A DNA stretch of 64,000 nt from Aporrectodea caliginosa (taxonomy: Eukaryota; Annelida; Clitellata; Crassiclitellata; Lumbricidae), in NCBI GenBank assembly GCA_020284085.1, contig JACEVL010000465.1:202001-266000 (forward strand), given 5' to 3'. The translations under genes and the position numbers were made by a program. The notes beneath the pieces were generated by a model. That model was not told the DNA's origin. It worked only from the letters and a program-made list of their open reading frames with translations, and made no database searches. Shown piece after piece: positions 57,900 to 64,000 of the stretch. The stretch's first letter is position 1; each line of letters opens with the position of its first letter.

Positions 57900-58490
57900 A
57901 TCATATCATTTATATGGTGACCAACAAACAACAGTAGTACACAATCAATGAGAAAAAAATGAAGTCACACAGGGGACTCTGAAAGGGTCTTACGGCCCCG
58001 CTAAGTTGGGCCCCCTAAGGTTGCAGTACAGCCTCATGAGGAAAGCCAATGTATTTAACTGGTCTGAAACTAAGCGTATTAAAGAACAAAACGATAAATC
58101 TTAACTAATGACTCAGCAACACACATATTAGGTCAACAGTCAATTTGTGAGAATATCTATGACACAATTAATTTAGGCTCACATTTAAACTCATTTTAAA
58201 CATGTTAATTTTCGAACATTTTAAAAATTTGGATGGGGTGGATAAGTAACTGCTGTTGTATCAAAAAGGTTCTTGGGAGTCCGAGGTCAATCATTTCCAA
58301 TTAAAAAGTGACGCAGCCCTCTTTTGAAGAGGCATAAATTAGTGAGTTGCCTACTAGACTGTGGAATCTCGTTCCAAGTTGATGCCCCTACATATCTGAC
58401 AGAGAATAGTCGGATATTTGTGTGGGCAAAAGGTTTGTGGTATAGATTAGAAGTTCTAGTCATGTGGGAGTGGATGTCCGAAGTGTAACG
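57900..58490 (-). mobile_element. Non-LTR retrotransposon C-terminal fragment
   Basis: A minus-strand frame ending with TGA at 58289-58287 reads PFAHTNIRLFSVRYVGAS, TWNEIPQSSRQ and CLFKRGLRHFLIGND. This is the usual C-terminus of a LINE ORF2, of a type different from the other two families here. Confidence 0.7.
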
Positions 58491-59384
58491 AAAAACTTAT
58501 TAAATATTGAAGGTAGGAGGCCACAATCATAATTATCTGAACATAAACTCCCCTATCTGAGCACTTCTTATCACGACTTCGAAGAGAGTTATTTGATAAA
58601 TCCACCAGGGTTCCGACATGTGACGAAGGTTACACTAATTTGTCACGAGTACAGCTGCTCTCGTCAAGACACTTGTCAGGGTTAGAACAAACTGATGTAG
58701 AAGTTGGATGCCCTATAAAAACAAAAAATCTGAAAAACCTTGGAACACCTGCGCCCTAACATGAATTTTCTTGCGTGTGGCTGAATGCGGAAAGAGTAGT
58801 TTGATCAGTTTGATTTTGGTGTTAATGTTTCAAATAATATTATATCCAAGAAGAAAGGGAACAATAGAAAGCTATAACTAATTGATCTAGAGGCTTTAAT
58901 TAATCGTTCTATTTCATATCGTGCGTAACTTTCAGTGTCATTTACGCGTCAAGATAAGTTCATTTCAAGCGAGATGTAGAATACGTTCTGAGTGGAAAGC
59001 CGATAGGGGAAACTAAGATCAAGTGAAGCAAACAACGATGTTCATAGAATTCACAGATTCAAAACTTATACTATAGGATAAGGTCGTTTAAGTTAGCCTA
59101 TCCGTCATGTTACACCGCAATTCCGAAGAAGTTTGTTCTGCTATTCGATACACCAGAGCTTATTGTTTCTGGAGATAAACTTATCGTCGCTTGTCATCAT
59201 CAAGTGGGCCCATAAGTTAGCCCATCAGAGTCCAATAAAACTTGACCGACATCAACGCAACTTTCACACAGACTACTATGTGAGCCAGCGAAGAGTTTTC
59301 GAGAAGTAGACCGTGTGAAGTTGATCCAACATTGTCTTCCTACTTTACTTGACGTTAGTCGCATTTCACGAGAACACATACATC

Positions 59385-62300
59385 ATGTACTGTTGGAGTT
59401 TCCTGGATCTGGTGGCTCTTTCGAGCGTCATAACTTATGCCCAAGGTACGAATTTATGTGCGTTTATCCCTTGTTTTCACGATAACTAAAGACATCAAAC
59501 TGTTTAGTTAGTCATTACAGCTTCACACCAAAGTGTGTTGCATCGTGTATGGAATCTGTAAATGAGTAAAGATAAAGATACTATCGCGTTGAAAATATCT
59601 TATATCTATGTATGTATGAACACTTGTTATAGCGTCCCTTCAAGATTTCTACTCAGAGGCGCTCCCGACTATAGCGCGGTCACTGAATCAGAGTTTCACG
59701 CCGAAGCGCATGAGCAATTGCGAGTGAAGGACTTGCCCAGGGTCCCTACGCGGCGGCATGAGGTGGATTCGAACCCGCAACCCTCCGGCTGCAAGGCACC
59801 GAACATACCCCTACACCACCGCGTCCCAATAGATCATGTTACGAATCGAAATCATGGTCGTATACACCCAATCTCTAAACCGCTTCTCTAAAACTAAGCG
59901 AAGGGCACCAGCATAAATCAGAATAATTGAGTTCGGCTGGAGCTTATCTTCAAGGGATAAATCTCCTTTAGCATTCTCGGTCACGATTAAAGGCTACTAC
60001 ATTTTCTCTATCAAGACAAATGTATAGCTTTGAAATGGGGTTTGTGATATATTTACAATTAACTTCAATACCCTATTTAAGTCTGAATAAAGCATTTATG
60101 TTGCGATTATACTAATAATACTCGTTTAGTAAGAATGTTATACTCTGTATAAATGTATGTACACCAAAGTGCGGATATGCAATTGGTTTATATATAGAAT
60201 ATACTTACTTATAATGTCTTACAGCAGAATACAGGAGAGTCTGCTACGTGACCAACTGGGCTTATTACCGTCCACCGCCCGCTGCATTCATCCCTAGCCA
60301 AACGGATCCTTCTCTGTGCACCCACATCATGTTTGCCCACGCTGTTCTTGCAACCAACAACACTATTAAGCCTTACGAGTGGAACGATGACATTCCCGGA
60401 GGACTGTACGTATGCATTGTGTACTTCTTGGTAGTTGACAAAGAAACTGTACACTTAGAAGAATTCGCCTTGCACTTAATTTGCATTCATGCAATTCATA
60501 CATACATAATTGCATATATACAATGACTGTCTTGTTTGTGTATGAATGTCTTCGATACTGCTCACAGGTTAAGGAGAGGGAGCAAAAAGGGACAGAGGCA
60601 GAGAGATTGCGAAGAAAGAAGGAAAGCAAGAAAAGGAGAAAGGGTTAGAAAACGAGAGAGAAATGCAACGAGATAAAAATAATAACAATGGAGAAAACGT
60701 GCAATCTATGACCGTCAAGGAAGTAAACAAATTTTCGCATGGCATACCAAACGAACTAATAAAATTGGGAACAGGATTATGTGCAATTTTAACGAGGTGT
60801 GCTCAAAGGTGTAATGGTCAGTGTGCTGGGACTATCATTCGAGAGATCGGAGATTCAAATCGCCGCCTGGGCAGAAATTAACCAACTCTGCTATAATGAG
60901 CACTATGACCGTACATAGGCCTGCACTGTGGGTGGGAAGATGAGCCGACTAAGTAAGTAAGTAAGAATATCCTTTAATAAACCAATTGCTAACCGCATTT
61001 TGGTGTACAGACATCATAGTAGTCACAATAAATCTAAATTAGCTAGTCTATCTTATTTAAGTCTTATAAATCATCCTAGTGATGTAGGTTCTTTGCATCA
61101 GGCTATCAGCGGGAAAAATGACACGATCATGGGCCCTGGGGCGGAGAGAATAAACGGAAGTTTTAACAGGAGGAAGCAAGGTATGTAGCACATGACCTTT
61201 ATCGGTCAGAACAGCAGAGAAAAGACGGGAATCCGCCTTTAAGCATAACTGCTCAAAGGACGGTGAGTCCTCAGGAAGGTAATGATAGCGAATGAGGCGA
61301 CGTATCAAGGTATGAAACCGGTTCCTTTCGCACTGCTCCGCGAAAAACCACCAAACAGGCGAGGCATAAAGCATACGTGCCAGGGTTGTGGCACGCGCAG
61401 CATCAAAAAGCAGCGGACCTCGCAAGCCGTGAGCGACCAGAGTCCGCAAGGCATAGAGAGATTGGCGGGCCTGACAGCATATTCGGTGAATGTGGTTTTC
61501 AAGTCCTAAGAAGTTGGAAATGGTGACTCCTAAAATTACCATACTGGTAACCCTAGTTAGGCCTGGGGTGACGCTTGGAGTTGTTAAGTTCCCAGGGCCC
61601 GCCCTTTTGCGGCGGATCAACATTTCACTGGTGAGAGGAGTCAGAGGACTGTCCAACCCTTAAAATATGGATGCTAAGAAAATGAAGTCGCTAACCCTTC
61701 ATACTCATGGCTGACTAAGGGTAAGCTTAAGGGACTGTTCTTAATCTTCTTCGTGTCATGAGCAATGGTATGGGTGTTTCTGACAAATGCCTAAATAATT
61801 ATGATTTCAGCACTCATTCACATATTATTAGCAGTTCTAACATTTTTTTTGATAAACTGCAGCACATTATATCCGATAATAACTTTTGAAACTTTTAATC
61901 TAATTAGGTATGAACAGACAGTTGCCCTGAAAAACCAGGCGCCGGGACTCAAGGTGTCACTAGCCGTTGGAGGATGGAATTTCGGCATGTATCAGATATC
62001 AATCATGTTGTCAACACCCGCCAACAGGGCGACGTTCATCGATTCTGTAATCCCTTTCTGCAGAACTCGCGGCTTCGACGGAGTTGATATCCACTTCCTA
62101 TACCCAGGATCACGAGGAAGTCCGCCAGAAGACAAATACCGTTTCACCTTGTTGCTCCAGGTAATGATAAATGTCACAATGCTGAATTGACGCTACATAA
62201 ATTTCATACTTCAAATGCAATAACTGATTGCTTTTCTCGAGATGTTGCCGAATACATGAAAGCTGATAGCTTGCTGCAGAAACTGATCACATGTTTTCTA

Positions 62301-63389
62301 TATAGATGGACTCATGCCTGGGATGAGCTTGAATGTATCTGCCAGCAATCCGTGGACCTTAACTGGAATCCATGTTGAGTCTACACGGTTCGTTTATGAG
62401 AAAGTGGGCCCCCATCGGCTCCATGTTGTCATGCTGGCAGGGATTAGCGAGCGCTCATCATTTGATTCCTGGTAACATTAATTAATTCATTAAGTCGGAA
62501 ATTTATATAGCGCCCCTTCCAGGAAACTGCTCAGAGGCGCTCCCGGCTACAAAGTGCCCAAAGAGAGGAGTTTTTAATTTAGTGAGGAAGGTTTCAGGTG
62601 GCGTCCCAGGGTGGAGGCGCAGCCACAAAGTTGAGCAAAAGTTGACGCGCGCTGAACCCGTGTTGACACGCCTGAAAGAAATAATTATTGTAAAATATTT
62701 CTGCACTACTCAAAAATTGAGTTGATCGGCATATTTGAAATGACTTTCTTGATTGGCCCCTAAGAAATTTCTAATCAATTATAATACAGTAATAATAATA
62801 CGGTTCCACATTAAGATTTGCGGTCTCTGTTTTCCTGTAGGAACTGCGCGTCGCCATAAACAACGAGTCTCATTCATCTGGTAATGCTTCTCTGCTTCTG
62901 ACTGCTTCAGTTGGCGCAGGAAAAACCACCATTGACAATGGATACGAAGTACCGCTTATTTCCCAGTAAGCAGCGCTTAGCCCTGAAAGGCTTTCACTCC
63001 ATCGATTGTAATTTACACGACGGCATCATTTCTGCCAATATTATATGCATAGCTTAGATGTACCGTAATACTATTCTTATAGGTTAACTATGATAAGCTA
63101 AACGGGTCATATTATTTTGTTATTCAATCCGTGCAGAATAGTTTTTTCTATGCCTTATGTGCAATGGAATACTCACTGTGACCGTGCAAAATGAAGCCTT
63201 TCATGCTAGTTCATAAACTGATAATTAATATTTGAATATTCTTGCAGGTACTTGGACTTTATGAATGTCATAACGTATGATTATAACGGTGTCTGGGACA
63301 CAATAACTGGAATGAATGCTCCCCTCTACCCTCGAGCGGAAGAGTTTCAAATGGACTACGGCGGCGTTAGCAGGGCCACACTCAACCTG
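59385..63389 (+). CDS. GH18 chitinase-like lectin, catalytically dead, 5' two-thirds
   Basis: Exons: 59385-59445 (signal peptide, [12 protein letters not shown]), 60225-60405, 61908-62160, 62841-62965, 63248-63389, together 254 codons; the gene continues right of the window. All introns are GT-AG. For exon 2 the donor GTACGT at 60406 is chosen because it joins in frame to exon 3. GH18 landmarks: [72 protein letters not shown]. The catalytic motif DxxDxDxE reads D138-G-V-D141-I-H143-F-L145: the acid/base Glu is Leu and the third Asp is His. Family knowledge: vertebrate chi-lectins such as CHI3L1 also have Leu there, and bind chitin oligomers without cleaving them. Secreted chitin or glycan binding is therefore inferred. 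Introns contain a SINE and two LINE fragments. Confidence 0.9.
59623..59826 (-). mobile_element. tRNA-derived SINE, third copy of the first family
   Basis: The minus strand carries B box GGTTCGAATCC and the shared GGGAGCGCCTCTGAGTAG end. Intron 1 of the GH18 gene. Confidence 0.88.
60953..61660 (-). mobile_element. (ACTT)n-tailed LINE, 5'-truncated
   Basis: A 199-codon minus-strand frame (61656-61057) reads [34 protein letters not shown] and [20 protein letters not shown], with no internal stop. The 3' end is AAGTAAGTAAGAATATCC. It is the least decayed copy of this family here. Intron 2 of the GH18 gene. Confidence 0.88.
62495..62660 (-). mobile_element. CR1/L2-like LINE 3' end
   Basis: AATTTATATAGCGCCCCTTC, then CTCAGAGGCGCTCCCGGCTA, the reverse complement of the common LINE/SINE end, with a little C-terminal ORF ([14 protein letters not shown]). 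Intron 3 of the GH18 gene. Confidence 0.75.
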
Positions 63390-63884
63390 GTTTGTAAATG
63401 CTAATTAGTAACTTCTATCGATTCGATGTCTAATGTGCGCACAATGCAACAACTGATGCTGCACCAAAACAAGACGACAATAAGCTCAAAATCCAGAAGA
63501 TCAGTCTGTAATTACGACTATTTATACAGCGTAGTAGGTAGCAAGTTACTTCTAGAACGCTTCACAAAACTGTCCTCTACGACAGATGAGCTAAAACGTT
63601 CACTAGTGTAATACAATTCAGCAATTACACAGATGAATTTACATTGTACTGTCACCCTTCCTGCATAACAAATTATAGGGTTTCTCTTTAAAAATACCAT
63701 TTTTGACAAAACCAGAAACTGCATCGTGAAATATTGTTTCTTCTCCTTAACTCAATCGCCGTTGCAATTGCAACACAACATACACCCTTTTGAGTAACTG
63801 AGAGGGCGTTATACAAGTACTCTTTTACATACATATATACATAATATATCCTACATATACATAAATACATACATTATTAGCTCC

Positions 63885-63985
63885 TAAATTGCTCATGCGC
63901 TTCGGCGTGAAACTCCGACTACAGCAGTAGTCGGGAGCGCCTCTGAATGGGAAATCTGGTTGAGGCGCTATAACAAGTGTTCAAA
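63885..63985 (+). mobile_element. Partial SINE of the first family
   Basis: Begins within the body (ATTGCTCATGCGCTTCGGCG) and ends AGGCGCTATAACAAGTGTTC like the copy at 15341. The tRNA head is missing. Confidence 0.75.
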
Positions 63986-64000
63986 TACAATTATATACAT

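Overview
The window is animal nuclear DNA. Genes are split by GT-AG introns of about 0.2-3 kb, and the spaces between exons are filled with non-LTR retrotransposon fragments, tRNA-derived SINEs, inverted-repeat DNA elements and microsatellites. The protein families (multi-exon C-type lectin domain receptors, a GH18 chitinase-like lectin) and the repeats suit a marine invertebrate such as a deuterostome or lophotrochozoan. I cannot name the species from sequence alone.

The main content is a cluster of paralogous type I membrane receptors that I assembled exon by exon from splice sites, reading phase and mutual homology. The shared architecture is: signal peptide exon, CTLD1 in two exons, CTLD2 in two exons, Thr/Ser-rich stalk exon, Gly/Val-rich transmembrane exon, cytoplasmic tail exon. 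Every junction is phase 1 except transmembrane-to-tail, which is phase 2. From left to right: receptor E (+, only transmembrane and tail exons, 2170-3294); receptor B (-, complete, 13079 to 4526, 446 aa); receptor C (-, complete ectodomain but ruined tail, 24294 to 19622, 381 aa); orphan tail fragment F (+, 29272-29610, three tandem copies of the tyrosine module); receptor D (+, all but the signal peptide exon, 33887-43125); receptor A (+, complete, 45465-52503, 437 aa). B and C are in tandem on the minus strand; D and A are in tandem on the plus strand.

The A, B and D tails share three tyrosines in fixed geometry, YxxL-x11-YxxL-x7-YxxF. This resembles an ITAM (YxxL-x6-8-YxxL/I) with an extra upstream YxxL. 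E has a different tyrosine tail, C has lost all tyrosines, and F has multiplied the module. This looks like an invertebrate paired-receptor-type family: a common lectin ectodomain with diverging signalling tails.

To the right, a GH18 gene (59385 to beyond 63389) runs off the window. Its catalytic motif is degenerate (Glu to Leu), so it is predicted to be a chitin-binding lectin rather than a chitinase.

Mobile elements: a CR1/L2-like LINE whose 3' end (GCGCTATATAAAT followed by a variable microsatellite) is shared with a tRNA-derived SINE; a second LINE with an (ACTT)n tail, one copy of which splits a SINE; a piggyBac remnant flanked by TTAA; four larger inverted-repeat elements (10704-12650, 15690-19070, 24402-28362, 29951-31394); several MITEs; and a 1.4-kb GA-rich minisatellite at the left edge whose likely seed is at about 39868-39950. 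No genuine tRNA, rRNA, CRISPR or bacterial-type features were seen.
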